Below, one piece after another: positions 53,061 through 64,000 of a stretch of 64,000 nt of DNA. Both the position numbers and the translations under genes were made by a program. The notes beneath the pieces were generated by a model. That model had not been told where the DNA came from, searched no databases, and saw only the letters and a list, made by a program, of their open reading frames with translations. The stretch comes from Clusia tigrina. Lineage: Eukaryota > Arthropoda > Insecta > Diptera > Clusiidae. How positions within the stretch are numbered: the first letter of the stretch is position 1; the number at the start of each line of letters is the position of its first letter. The stretch spans positions 350,300,925-350,364,924 of the forward strand of contig OV050030.1 in the NCBI GenBank assembly GCA_920105625.2, written 5' to 3'.

Positions 53061-53929
53061 AAGATATAAGTAGTTCAAACTAAAGCAATGGCAAAGGCCG
53101 ACAGGGAGAAGGCCAATGTTAAACGGTCAATGACACAGAAGCCCCAGAAACTAAAGAAACGCATGAGGAAAGAAGAAACAGCTAGCCAACAGGATAGAGT
53201 GGCTCGAGAATGACAAAGATATTCAAGAAGTACTGAAGGGTTTCCATGATTCACGTCTAGGTGGACACCAGGAATATAGGAAAACCTACGGGAGAATCAG
53301 ACGGGTATATGCCTGGAAAGGTATGCTAACAGACAAAAAAAAATTTTAAAGAGTTGCCCAAAATGTCAGGCCAACGAGAGTTCGAGGCTAACAAAGATGC
53401 CAATAGTGTTAACTAACACACCTAAACAACCTTTTGATAAAGTTCACATGGATATTGTAGGTATTTTACCTTAGACAATTTCGGGAAATAAGTACATCTT
53501 GACGTTCCAAGAAGTTTTCAAATTATTTGGCATACGTAGCCATACCTGATACATTATAGCACGTTACAACATTCCGAAAGTGTTGGTGTCCGACAACGGT
53601 TCGAATTTCGTGTCAAAATTATTTTCTGAGACGTGTAAAATGTTAAGGATAGAGAAATTACACACTAATCCCTATCATCCGTAAGCGAACGGTTCGGTAG
53701 AACGAAGTCATAGACCTTTGGCAGAATACTAGCGTTGTTTCGTCAAAGAGGATGGTTCTAACTCGGACCAGTGGTTAGCTGCGGTCATGCATATATACAA
53801 CAATAAAGTACATGTATCAACGAAGCAAACTCCGTTTAGGACGTTCTACGGGCTTGATTTCAACATGCCAGTATACAATGCTGATGACCCAAATAAAGTG
53901 CGGAAATAACCCTGCATTCCACACAACAT
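53061..53929 (+). pseudogene. Integrase of the gypsy-type element, degenerate
   Basis: The zinc-finger part (HDSRLGGHQEYRKTYGRIRR, with CPKCQANESS) is at about 53250-53390. The core has FDKVHMDIVGILP (Asp), VLVSDNGSNFVSKLF (Asp) and ANGSVERSHRPLAEY (Glu), so all three acids are present. Numerous stops. It ends near FYGLDFNMPVYNADDPNKV, after which unrelated sequence begins at about 53930; env and the 3' LTR are missing. Confidence 0.82.
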
Positions 53930-54205
53930 GCCGACGACTTTAAGATCGGAACATATTTTCCAGTTGTGATGCTCATATTGAATGTATTTTATCAAACTGG
54001 CCATTGTGGCATATAATTATTTAGTGTTGATGGCATGAGCGATGGGAATAGAAGGTTTCTCATTTCCAATATGCAGTAGGACTGCTTTCAAACTCTCCTT
54101 ACTACCGTCAATGAACAAGCGCTTTACCAATCAAAGATCCGATTATACATGTTTGTTCGTCATCTCAATACCTTGAATTGGGTACCAAGAACAACCCTGA
54201 CATTT
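53930..54205 (-). pseudogene. Fragment of an uncharacterised arthropod protein family
   Basis: The minus strand encodes FIDGSKESLKAVLLHIGNEK, PSIPIAHAIN, then after one stop LYATMASLIKYIQYEHHNWK and ICSDLKVVGM. I recall similar segments (FIDGSK...LKAVLLHNGN...GDLKV) from many predicted insect proteins without a name. Multiplicity there suggests mobile origin, but I cannot name the family and this is from memory, not a search. It lies at the truncation point of the gypsy-type element. Confidence 0.45.
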
Positions 54206-54859
54206 CTAGCTCGAGATATGATTTGTCACGTGAAAAAAGGTCGAAAAAAATACAAAAATTACAATATCTCAAAAACTATTCCATGAAAAAAATATAACCT
54301 TGATTTTCGAATTCAGCAGATGAAAATACATAAGAAAAGTCACCTCTCATCAAATGTACACGAAAAAAAACTAGTGTAATTAGTGTTGAAAAAAATGTGA
54401 GATGGAAAAAACACAGATAAGAGAATCAAAATTCAACGGAAGAAAAAATTTGAATAAAAGATTTATTTAATGCATTTGGGCAAACCGCAAGTGCATTGCA
54501 AAACCCAATTGTGCAAAGCGCAAAGTGGAGCGCATGCAGAGTGGAAATGATAGCAGTATTCGTATACCTGTGCATTCGTAAAAACTTTACATATAGTATG
54601 AAGATGGAGTGCATGTATGATTGTAGGCGTACATTCGTACAAATATGGTACATGATATGAAGGTGGACAAAATCTGTCCCAATAGGAAACATTGGAATGA
54701 ATCAGTGGGTACGCATTCTAAAAAGTAATTATGATAGTAAGTATATAATTTTTTTATTGGACTAGGTCGAAAATACGTTAGCAAGAATAGACTTTAGAGA
54801 GAAAAGGCAAGATAGGTTTATGAATAGTTAACTTTCGGTAAAAAATTGGGTCAATATAA
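54206..54859. other. AT-rich sequence, no gene found
   Basis: Low-complexity A-rich stretches and no recognised domain. The minus-strand frame 54426-54692 is probably incidental. Confidence 0.5.
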
Positions 54860-55680
54860 TTAGGAATAAAAATAATCAATCAGTAAGGCAAAATAAAAAA
54901 AAAGTAGAATTTACATACATAGCCGAAAGCCAATCACAACAACAAGCATTGGTCAATCCACAAAGAAAGCGAAAGATTATCGGGTTGTTATCTAGCAAAC
55001 AATTACGATATCACCCGGGAGAGTTGCTCACTAGAATAATATACAATGTAGAGCATGAATGGTGTGAAGTAGTGGCCATTCTAACATCGACTGGAGTTCT
55101 AGTAGCCAAAAAATCAATAAATATATGACCCTATCGTTTTGACGAACCAATAGTGGTTTCGGCGGTATGCTCAAGCAAAGCAACACGAATGGGCACAGGC
55201 TATAATACGATTGGCGTGTAATTCAAAGCGCGAGATGAGTCAGGGTACAATTTATCAATTTCCCTCATCAGAACAGGCGAAGCATCATGAAAACTCCAGG
55301 AGTTACTGAATAATTTCTTATACAAAGGCACTAAAACGCAGTCTCACTACACCAGCAGCCTTTTCGTTATTACACCATCAGGATCTGTGGAAAACACTGA
55401 ATAACGATAGAAGCAATCAGCGACTTGGTTAAGGAGGTTGAAACCGAAGAGAAAGTAGCGGGCCTCACCGAGTCCTACATTAAGAAAGAGGGGAGGGGTC
55501 GGCACAACCGGAATTTTCCGAGTAATGAGAGTAACGAAAGTATTCTTGACGAAAATTACGCAAAATAAGAATTTTTCTCCAGGACGTCATACCAGCCCTA
55601 TCGACAACAGAATGCAGATTTCACCGAGGAAATGCAGCAGGCGGAGGACGCAGTGTTAGTATTAGAATAAATTATAGAAA
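54860..55680 (+). pseudogene. Unrecognised degenerate coding stretch
   Basis: The plus strand reads with few stops at 54900-55125 (SQQQALVNPQRKRKIIGLLS, HPGELLTRIIYNVEHEWCEV, VAILTSTGVLVAKKS), then with stops to about 55400 (SHYTSSLFVITPSGSVENTE) and a Glu-rich tail to 55670 (LTESYIKKEGRGRHNRNFPS). Base composition differs from the AT-rich flanks and resembles coding sequence. I do not recognise the family; its position among retroelements suggests a gag or accessory protein. Confidence 0.4.
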
Positions 55681-55782
55681 TAAATTGTAAAATGAAAATA
55701 AGAACAAAAAGAAAGGAAAACGAAAAGAGAAAAAAAAACAAATAAGAAGAAAAAGAAACTTAAATGAGTCCAATATAAAAAA

Positions 55783-56260
55783 CGAGTACAGAAGTCTGAA
55801 GTCGGGTTAGACCGACTTCGAAATACCCTTCACCTTTTTTTGTGCGTGCAAGTTCAACAATGGGGATGTTTTCTTAATAAATTATCTTTAGGAGCATATT
55901 CACGGTAATTTTAGGTAGGGTACCTTGAAATGATTATATCGGCTCCATTTCTAGTATATGGCTTTGTAGTGTCACTATAACCACTAATATAATGTATAGG
56001 TCGAAAGTTATACAGATATGCCAATAGTGGGTGTGGCTGTAAAAATAGCACGCCCATTTTTTGTGCGGTGTTTAATGTTAGAACCCGCAACAATCCTGTC
56101 AAATTTCGTTGATAAATATTTAATAGGAAAATAGTAATGATTTTTGGTTAATTGTGGGAGAGGCAGTAGTAATAATCTGCCCATATTTGGAATGCATGCT
56201 AGTACAGACCCATGGTATACATCTACCAATTTGTTTTCATATATCATCACTAGAAGCATA
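55783..56260 (+). repeat. Dispersed repeat B, copy 2
   Basis: Shares with copy 1 the start GAGTACAG...GTCTGAAG and the blocks GGCTTTGTAGTG, CCACTAATATAA and AATGATTTTTGGTTAATT. Its 5' end has a perfect hairpin GAAGTCGG-GTTAGA-CCGACTTC at about 55798-55819, followed by ATACCCTTCACC. Confidence 0.72.
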
Positions 56261-56339
56261 GATAGGGTATGTTTTGTTCCTAACTTTGATTCCTATACAG
56301 GCACTTTAACCTGGATAGGAGGTAGGAAATTGAAATAGT

Positions 56340-56747
56340 TGTTGCAACCACTTGAACTTGAACAACTTGCTGGGATGAAATAAACTTCACTTGTGGTAAG
56401 CTTGGTTATAATTCACGATTTTATTTGCCAGTTATGGCCTTAAATACAATTCTAACTACAATTAATTACAATAACAAAAACTTATGTGGTACGGTAAAAT
56501 GAATACACAACAAAATATTAAAGAATGCAAATGCAACAAAGTAAGGCTATTGGCTTGTGGGTAAGGAACTGGCGTTGACTCAAGGCCAATGCAATGTTAT
56601 ATTTGTTGTCAATATGCATGATTATTTCTGCTGACTCGCCATCATACGGGTGTTTCTCCTACTTCTACCAAAGGTAATTGACTTGGCGCGTGCTGTTATG
56701 TAGCGGATGACGCTATTGTTGTGCATACGAAAATTACTTTTCGTACA
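56340..56747 (-). repeat. 3' LTR of BEL element 3
   Basis: Minus strand begins TGTACGAAAAGTAATTTTCGTA (a palindrome) and ends GTGGTTGCAACA, about 408 bp. The polypurine tract lies directly outside (56748-56759). The other LTR is beyond the 63.8-kb truncation, so the inner border is the more certain one. Confidence 0.75.
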
Positions 56748-56779
56748 TTCTCCCGCGTTGAGCAATTTTGGTCAACTCG

Positions 56780-59700
56780 CTTCTAAGTTAACGATGAATG
56801 ATGGTGGGTGTTGTCGCGGCGTTGGGTTTGGCTGAAATTTCTTGGACCTTTTGAATTTCCATATGAAGCATATGATGAGAACTGTTGCGGATACCAAAAG
56901 GGCGGTGTAGCTGACCACATGGTGGTGGTGACTGTTGGACCTTGTTGTTTGGACCGCGTTTGGATTGCGGTGAAGACGTCCAATTGAGTTTTAAATGTAA
57001 TGTTTTTCTCCTTGGGGGTCGTGGGTACTTCGTAAATGGTGTTGATGGTACTAAAGTCTTTCAACCTGGCGTAGGATCTGTATATGGAACTGGAATTGCT
57101 GTAGTGACCTTGAATTGTGATTACTTTAGTTTTAGCGATACAGTTAGGATGCATGGTAATTGTTAGTTGAGCAATCTGGGTTCCACTCTCTGTTGACAGT
57201 TCCGTTTCTGATGTAGTGGAGAATATCCACTGATTCTTCTGATGCAATTGGGTTCACATAGAACTTCAATGCGATTTTGTGATGCTACAATCTGTTGCAG
57301 CTTTCTTGTTGAATAGATTAATTTCGCAGGAAAATGCTGCTGATTCTCTTCCATTGGTCGTATGTTTGCTTTCACATATGTAGGCACCTTCCTTGGTTGT
57401 GAAGCATTTGTCCAGTTCATGTGAACTTAGTGGGAAGTACTGATCACGGTGAGGGTAGACTGCTAGAAAGGAGGTATCTGGAGCTATTGTGTACTGTAAC
57501 GACTCAAATTTATAGCTGGGGTAAAACTCAGCGGCTCCAGGGGTTGTTACAGGAAATTACTCGGGCGTTGTATTGTTTCAGTTTTCTTTATTCAATATTT
57601 ATGCTTATCACTAGGCTTACACGTTATTACAAAAAATGATGGGCTTTATGAAGGCCGCTCCTGACCTTGGTGCTGTGTCGTCCTGTCTCCAGTCTCAACG
57701 GTGGTGGATTGAGAAACCACTTCCACCGGTTTGACGCTGAGAAGCAAGTCCTGGTTTTCTATGAAGGCGGATTGAAAAACCCATCGTTCGTAGCAAACTC
57801 AGTTCTTCTTAATGTCTCGGTCTGTGCCTTTAGTCTTTTGTTTCAACGGTGGTGGATTGACAAACCACTTCCACCGTTTCTAACGCTGACGAACCAACTC
57901 TGGTTTACTATGAGAGTGGATTAAAGTCCAGCACTCGTAGTAAATGCAGCGCTTGTGTGTGTGTGTGTGTCCGTTGGTAATGTTTTCTTGTTTCGTGGCG
58001 TCTGTGCGGCTACGTTTCTAAGGTACTTACTTGCCCGATATGTTAGCAGGAAAAGAGACCGTATGTCAGGGTGCAGGCGCTTTTATATCCTCCTGTTGCC
58101 ACTCTAGTTGTTCTTCTAGTCCCGTTTCTCCGACTACCGCTTCCTGTTGCTAAGGCCAAGGCATTGTTGGTGTTTTCCTCTTGACCTTAGGCGACCCTCA
58201 TCGTCTTCCTGGAAAAGTCCGGCTGTTGTCAAGCGCGTAGTAGTTGCAGCGGCACGTTGTTGCTGTTGCACGCCCTGTTGTTGTTGTTGCACGCATGATT
58301 TCTTTCTGCTGGTGGTTAATATTATTTAAATTATCCACCAGCGTTTGAACACTATTTGTGAATTTCTCCTTTGTGTGATGTCCGCGCAACTTGTCTGCAC
58401 AGCGATTGTTATGTCGTTCTCTCTTTCCGTTTCATTCGTTTCTCGTGCTGTGGTTCTTCTATTTCCCGAGCTAACGCACTCGGTAAATTCTACCGAGTCG
58501 TGTTGTTGTAATTAACGCACGATTAATTGAAGTTTGCTTGTAGTGTTATTGTTGTTGTCCATCAGTGCACACGGCTGGCTTGAGTTCGCCAAGTCTGTCG
58601 GCGCATTCGTGTTGGTATAATTCACATGCAATTCCTTTTCCTTGTCTTACGCAAGCGGCTGGATTGGCTTTGCCAATGCTGCTGTTGACATTCCGCGTGA
58701 GTAGTTGTGGGGTACAATTTGCATGTGATTTATTGACCAACGTTTATAATTTTGTGCATTTCATGCGCTCCCGCTTTCGCCGTGGTTTCTATAGGTGCGA
58801 AGTTATTCTAATAATTAATATTAAGCGTTGATGGGGCCGCGCAAGCTGATTGGTTAACGCACTCAAACTTCTTCGTACGCGAGTGATGCTGGCGGTCCAT
58901 TTTCGCAGTGACTATTGCTTTGGGGAATTATTGTGCCAGCAAAGTTAGTCAATAATTTTGCTCGTCACAGTACATTGATTCGTTCCTCATAATTGGAATC
59001 GGGATGGGTTGGAACAGGTCGAAATGTTATTGTTCGATTAGAGGTTCCCTGATTAGAAATAAGACCTTGCTCTTTGTGACTGCTCCTTCTGCTTTCATTA
59101 TTTTATACAATTGTACTATGCTGGATTGTTCAGTGGGCAGTTGTCGAGCTAATGGAAGGTGCGCCTTAATGGTGCTGATCTGAGCTTGTAGTTGTTGCGG
59201 TGTGAGTAATGTTGGACTAATGCTACAATGGTGTGTATCTGTGAGCACATCGATGATGTCTGCCTGTATTCGTTGAAGGTTGGCCGCCATTAATGACAAT
59301 TGGGTTGCTGCTAAAATCAATAACTGCACAATCTTAATTTGATTTGTGTTGTCGATCACGCTGTTATTTATTGCGTCTATGTCCTTCTGTAGCTCAGAAA
59401 TTCGTAACCTTGTTACTTGTTCGTCCTTTTTGATGACATTAATGGTAAGTCAATGATGGAGGTATGATTTTGAAGTTAACGTTGTAGATGATTTTCGTTG
59501 TTTTTTACTTTATTAATTGTGTGAGACATTTCTTCTGCGTAGTCTGAGTCGAGAACACCGAACAGGGTGCGAGCGACGTTTCCAACTAAATTGAGTGCCG
59601 CTCTTCTTGTACGCCCAATCGATAGCATATCTTTGTCCTGCAGTAACTCATCCCTTGTCTGATTTAGGTTTCTGCTTAAGGCGTAACACGTGGAATTTTG

Positions 59701-59910
59701 TTCTGCTCTTGTACATAAGTTCGGACTGCTAATATGCCGGAAGAGAAGGTATCGATTTCTGCCCAAAATGATGCCAAGTCATAATACAGCACCATTTTCC
59801 ATTCTGCTGTTATCATTCCTGTTGCCTTCGAAATATATCCCAGGGTCCTTACCAAAGTTGTTGACATGGACTGAGCTGCTTAATATTTGCTGGGATCAGT
59901 AGCAAAGAAA
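56780..59910 (-). pseudogene. Env-like glycoprotein of BEL 3, interrupted by a solo LTR
   Basis: It begins near 59910 with a signal-peptide-like SLLVTVIVSLLLIPANI. In 59766-59476 a basic cleavage site GRTRR precedes AALNLVGNVARTLFG, matching the fusion-peptide-like segment of BEL 2 env. A helical region (IKIVQLLILAATQLSLMAAN, LQRIQADIID) lies in 59359-59027. After the solo LTR the ectodomain continues (57420-56950), and a membrane anchor (LLVSATVLIICFIW) is at about 56850-56910. Several stops and frameshifts plus the insertion make it dead. Confidence 0.7.
57495..58969 (-). mobile_element. Solo LTR of a Ty3-type family related to the element at 11.3-16.5 kb
   Basis: 1475 bp bounded by TGTAACGACTC and CTCGTCACA, with a perfect 4-bp target duplication GTAC (57491-57494 and 58970-58973). 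Its first 55 bases on the plus strand match the LTR of the RT-less element (TATAGCTGGGGTAAAACTCA, GCGGCTCCAGGGG); the rest is diverged. It carries four hairpin units at 57697-57730, 57759-57793, 57844-57877 and 57904-57944. There is no internal region, so it arose by LTR-LTR recombination. Confidence 0.88.
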
Positions 59911-60355
59911 CAATAACTGTTACCAGGAGAGAGCTGGTCGGTGAAGCTCGCCTCCTTTTTATTGGTATTACATTCGAATCCGTTGAACGAGGCTGGGTGG
60001 TTGTGAGATAGACGCTGTTTAGTTTATTATTGCTGAGCTGGGAAGGTACACCGAAATCGTTATCCGCATCAGGGTCCGTTACTGGAATGGGTGCGAGCCT
60101 GTGGATTGGACGCTTCCAGACTCCAGCCACACGTACTGCGCCATCTTGGCCTTCGTATGTTTGGAATATCCTTCCTAGTGGCCAGCGAAGGGGTGGTAAG
60201 GTGTCCTCTTTGACTATTACCATCATACCTGGTCTTGGATTATCCACCTGCTCTCTCCACTTGTGCCTGTATGGAAGTTCATTCAGATAATCTCGAGACC
60301 ATCGGTTCCAGAATTCATCCTTCAGATGCGATACTAGCTTCCATCTGGTTAACAA
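59905..60355 (-). pseudogene. BEL 3 integrase C-terminal domain
   Basis: The minus frame has [40 protein letters not shown] and KEDTLPPLRWPLGRIFQTYE, the conserved C-terminal module. It continues open into the start of env, so integrase and env sequence overlap or are fused here. Confidence 0.85.
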
Positions 60356-61529
60356 TGAAGCTCGAAGGTCGATGTGGCAGCCGTGTCAATTGGTGCTGTT
60401 AGAGGTTCGCCAATTAGGAAGTGTCCTGGCGTTAATGCGTGTAGATCCTTTGGGTCGGTTGACAAGAGTGTTAATGGCCGAGAGTTTAAGATGGCTTCTA
60501 TTTCAACCATCACTGTTTCCAATTCTTCATACGTTAATGAAACACTGCCCACACTTCTTATAAAGAGAGTTTTGGCAGATTTGACTGCTGCTTCCCATAG
60601 TCCGCCAAAATGTGGTGCTCTTGGTGGAATGAAGTTGAATTTGTGCCCTTGTTGCTGCATGTCCTGATTACAACTTCTTGTGCCTGTTCCCCATGGACTG
60701 CTTCTTTTAATTCTAAAAGCTGATTTTTGGTGCCCACGAAATTTGTTGCGTTGTCGTAGTACAAATTTTGACAGTGCCCTCGTCGGCCTATGAAGCGCTT
60801 TAGACATCCAATGAATGCTTCTGTGGTTAAATCGCTGACTACTTCAAGATGCACCGTCTTGGTGGCAAATCAGCAAAACACTGCTACATAAGCATTGTGT
60901 GGTCTTTTCCCTCGCGCCTTGAAATGAGTCCAGAAAGGGCCGCAGAAGTCTACTCCTGAATTGATGAATGGTCGTGCTGGTTGGACTCGTTATGCAGGTA
61001 ACCTCCCCAATATTTGTTGGAAAAGTTTAGGCTTTGCTTTGGTGCAGCGAACGCAATGCTGTACAATTGACCGTGCCATGGATTTGCCTTTTATAAGCCA
61101 GAACCGTTGACGAAAGTGGGCTAGTAGAGTCTGTGGCCAACAGTGCAAGTGTTCTTTGTGATACTCTGTTACGAGAAGTTTTGACAGGGGGTCGTTGTAT
61201 GGAATAATTATTGGATGCATGGCATTATATGAAATGGTGGCTGCTTGAAGGCGTCCTCCCACACGCATTATCCCTTCGGCGTCCACAAATGTATTGAGGT
61301 TGGCTAACTGACTGTTTTTGCTCAGATTTGTATTTTTGGCGAGGGCCTTGATGACTTCTTTGAACTCAGATACTTGCATGGCGTGGATGATGACTGTTAG
61401 AGCTTTGCTTTGTTCTTGAGGAGTTGGCGCAGTGTGACTGCTTCGTTCCTTCTTCATAGTCTTTGAATGATTTATAACTCTCAATACATAGGCTTTTGTT
61501 GAGTTTTTGTGGTTAATTTTGTAGATCAT
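60356..61529 (-). pseudogene. BEL 3 integrase zinc finger and catalytic core
   Basis: 61529-60990 has the HHCC part (LLVTEYHKEHLHCWPQTLLA, IVQHCVRCTKAKP). The core follows in broken frames at 60990-60349: [40 protein letters not shown] (second Asp), [17 protein letters not shown] (Glu) and [16 protein letters not shown]. One or two frameshifts. Confidence 0.87.
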
Positions 61530-62440
61530 ATCCTCTAAGTCGTTTGCAGCCGTAATAGTTGCTGTTACCGCTGTTCGTCTCCTTTCGATCGTAGTCTCGA
61601 TGGCTGGTTCTCTTGAGTATGGTTTTGGTCAATTGTCCATTTTTCTGTGAAGGAAGATAGGTCCATAAAACCACATATTGCAGGTGGTTAATTCTGACGT
61701 TGCTAATCCTCTGGATAGTATATCTGCTAGATTTTCCTGAGAACGGATATGTCGCCATTGGGAGGCAATAGAGAGCTCTTGAATTCTTGCAATTCTGTTA
61801 GCGACAAAACATTTGGAATGACGTTGACTATGCGTTGATCCATGAGAGAACAATTTGTGAGTCAGTCCACAGATACTTTGGGACATCGGTTAAGCTCAAG
61901 TCCTCCTTTTCTCGTGCTGCTAACTGGGCACTGAGTAATGATGAGCAGAACTCCAGCTGTGGTGTTTTTTGTGCTTTCAGTGGTGCTATGCGAGATTTTG
62001 CGCATAGAAGCCGTACGACAATTGTTCCGTCAGGGTGGATTGTTCGAGCCTAAATAACCGCACCGTATCCCTTCTCTGAGGCATCAGCGAATGCATGTAA
62101 TTGAAGTGACCTCTTAGTGCCTTCTGAAATATGTGTCTGGCAATGTGGGTATTGTTGAGTTTGTTCACGCTACTACGGAATGTGGTCCATTTAGTATGTA
62201 GTACAGTCGGCAATTCGTCAACCCATGATAGCTTTGTCTGCCAAAATTCCTGAATGAGAATTTTAGCTGTTACCACAATTGGTGCCAGTTCACCCAATGG
62301 ATCAAATATGCTGGCTATATCCGAGACTATGGTTCTTTTGGTGATTCGATTATGAGTAGTGAGATTCATTTTGACGCAGGGTTTTGATTGCGTTGTTGGT
62401 GTCATTGTTGAAGTCGGGATTAACTTCCTTGTCTTCGTTT
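61530..62440 (-). pseudogene. BEL 3 RNase H and connection
   Basis: KRTIVSDIASIFDPLGELAP and AKILIQEFWQTKLSWVDEL lie in 62405-61986. The RNase H core lies below about 62100 in shifted frames (a FADASEKGYGA-like block, then TDSQIVLSWINAQS-like), and the RHIRSQENLADILSRGLAT motif is in 61886-61629. Confidence 0.83.
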
Positions 62441-63408
62441 GGAACAGATTGAAATAATTTTGGATGGTTGGCGCACCATTTCCGCAATTGAAAACCGCCT
62501 TTGAGTAGAATGTTCGTGAGCTGTTTTTGCGTTTCCATTGCTGTGATTAAACTGTCGGATCCAGTTAAACAGTCATCCACGTAGAAGTTGTTTCGGAGAG
62601 CTGCAGCCCCAAGTAGATATTGAGAACTATGCTCATTTCCCAATTGTTGAAGACACTTGATTGCCAAGTATGGTGCTGACCGAGTTCCGTATGTCACCGT
62701 GTTTAGTTGGAAACATTGCAGGTTTTCGGTGGGATCTTTCCTCCAAACGATTAGCTGGTACTTTCGATCATCCGCATGAACCAAAATTTGTCTGTACAGT
62801 TTTTGTATATAAGATATGAAGACAAATCGTGGACATCGGAATCGCAGTTAAATCGTAAAGAGTTCGCTTTGAATCGTTGGCCCTGTGTGCATAAGTTCGT
62901 TGAGAGCTAAACCTGTTGACGTCTTCGCTGAGGCGTCAAACACGACTCTCAACTTCGTGGTGCTGCTTTCTGGCCGCTTGATACAATGATGCGGGATGAA
63001 ATAGCCGGGTGATGTTATGCTGTCGAGATTTGTTTTTGTCATGTGCCCCAATGATTCGTATTCGTCCATGAATGCGGTATACTGAACCCTCAAGTCCTTA
63101 TCTGCTGCCAGGCGTCTCCCCAGCTGATAGAATCTATTGGTTGCGATTTTCTTTGAGTCGCCTAGAGCGGATGTATGTTCTACGAATGGAATCTTGACTA
63201 TGTATCTACCTTGATGGTTTCGAGTGGAGTTCAGTGCGAAATGAGTTTCACATAGTTTTTCTGTGGCAGACATTGTTGGCTTTGTGTCTTTCATTTCTTC
63301 AAGGTTCCAAAATTTTTCAATTGACACATCTAACAGCTTATCCTCATTTGTCAGTACCCCGCATGTTGCGGTGGTGGAATCTTGAGTGCCAATTTTTCCA
63401 GCTGCCAC
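62441..63408 (-). pseudogene. BEL 3 reverse transcriptase
   Basis: 63408-62848 reads CETHFALNSTRNHQGRYIVK, SSTTKLRVVFDASAKTSTGL and HTGPTIQSELFTI up to a stop. 62784-62350 carries QLIVWRKDPTENLQCFQLNT, VTYGTRSAPYLAIKCLQQL and NFYVDDCLTGSDSLITAM, with the catalytic YVDD present. A stop near 62848 and a few others break it. Confidence 0.88.
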
Positions 63409-63795
63409 CCAACCAAAAAAAACCTGTGTTTTGTAGGATTGGGAGATTTTCTCCTAACGTTATTTGCCCGGTTAGGAGTAGCTGATGGTGAAATTCAGCG
63501 CCAAGCAAAACGTCGATTTTGCCAGGGCGTGTGTAGTGAGAATCGGCTAGTAACACTTCTTTTGGTATTCTCCATGATGTGTTGTTCAGAGATTGTGCCG
63601 GTTGCATTGGGACAATATCTGGCAATACAAATGCCTCTAACCTTGTAAAAATACTGCTTGTTCGTGACTGGAGTTGGATGTTGACGCGCTCTTTTGCCGT
63701 TTTTCTGCTGTGACCAATGCCTTCAATGCGGAGCGTTGCATTGCTTGGAGTAATTGCTTGATCAGCCCCTTGATCTACTTTGAGGGTCTTGATGC
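63409..63795 (-). pseudogene. BEL 3 protease, truncated
   Basis: The minus frame 63811-63344 contains ATLRIEGIGHSRKTAKERVN and GKIDVLLGAEFHHQLLLTGQ (the LGAE retropepsin motif). The active-site DSG block is missing: coding similarity to BEL 2 ends at about 63780-63795, where LINE sequence starts. Confidence 0.82.
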
Positions 63796-64000
63796 AAAAC
63801 ATGCTGAACATTCTCTATAAATGGACTACTGACTATGGGTTGGGGGTTAATCCGACCAAGACTAATCTGGTACTCTTCACTAGGAAGTATAAAATTACTC
63901 AAATTATTGCTGCAAAACTAATGGGTGTAGATATTGACATTGTCGAGGAGGCTAAATATCTGGGCGTGATCCTAGATAGGAAGCTGAACTGGAACGCTAA
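63796..64000 (+). pseudogene. LOA/I-type LINE fragment (RT thumb), runs off the window
   Basis: Plus strand reads NMLNILYKWTTDYGLGVNPT, KTNLVLFTRKYK and EEAKYLGVILDRKLNWNA. This is the same RT thumb region as in the LINE at 29.3-33.9 kb, but of a different copy or family. The open frame continues past 64000. Confidence 0.85.

Larger units (their letters stand above)
56748..63795 (-). mobile_element. BEL/Pao element 3 with env, truncated in protease
   Basis: Minus-strand order: protease, RT, RNase H, integrase, env, polypurine tract, LTR. It is close to BEL 2 in sequence and layout but has a different LTR. The 5' end is cut by LINE sequence near 63795. A solo LTR (57495-58969) interrupts env. 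Confidence 0.9.

Noticed and set aside
58147..58329. Cys-rich 60-codon ORF
   Set aside because: Lies in the solo LTR and comes from GTTGTTG-type repeats.

Overview
The window looks like a transposon graveyard from an AT-rich dipteran genome. I find no convincing host gene; almost every coding stretch is a retroelement or DNA-transposon gene, and most are broken by stops, frameshifts or truncation. A true fruit fly (Tephritidae) or a close acalyptrate is the best guess, because the BEL/Pao, Jockey, LOA-like and mariner lineages are typical of flies and one element has the 41-residue D-to-D spacing of the rosa mariners first described from Ceratitis. The species cannot be told from this sequence.

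Layout: 1-2.3 kb, an env-like glycoprotein remnant and an LTR-like stretch. 2.33-3.25 kb, an internally deleted mariner inside (TA)n. 3.8-7.95 kb, degenerate BEL/Pao element 1 (gag to start of integrase). 7.96-18.95 kb, BEL/Pao element 2 (LTR, gag, protease, RT, RNase H, integrase), itself split at 11.3-16.5 kb by a young Ty3-type element that carries gag and protease but no reverse transcriptase. 18.96-23.2 kb, Jockey LINE 1. 24.9-27.2 kb, Jockey 2. 27.35-28.27 kb, a rosa-type mariner. 29.3-33.9 kb, an RNase H-bearing LOA/I-like LINE. 35.2-36.7 kb, a decayed gypsy element. 36.7-37.5 kb, Jockey 3. 38.3-42.6 kb, inverted 3' parts of BEL 1, BEL 2 and Jockey 1. 42.6-43.4 kb, mariner. 44.6 kb, a P-element-like fragment. 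46.3-47.5 kb, Jockey 4. 47.6-48.9 kb, a nearly full mariner. 49.0-53.9 kb, another Ty3/gypsy element. 56.3-63.8 kb, BEL/Pao element 3 on the minus strand, with a solo LTR in its env. 63.8-64.0 kb, the edge of a second LOA-like LINE.

The most informative structural result is that the scattered pieces at 3.8-23.2 kb and 38.3-43.4 kb fit together. One inversion of about 19.4 kb (23,196-42,617) accounts for BEL 1 interrupted by BEL 2 (target duplication CCCTT), BEL 2 interrupted by Jockey 1 (target duplication ATAGGAGA), and one mariner cut in two. It is either a real rearrangement or an assembly error.

The most unusual sequence signal is an array of hairpins in two LTRs of the RT-less Ty3 type. 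Their stems differ in sequence but remain complementary, while the loop core is conserved. A separate, unrelated hairpin set with a TCAAGT loop lies in the BEL 2 LTR and leader.
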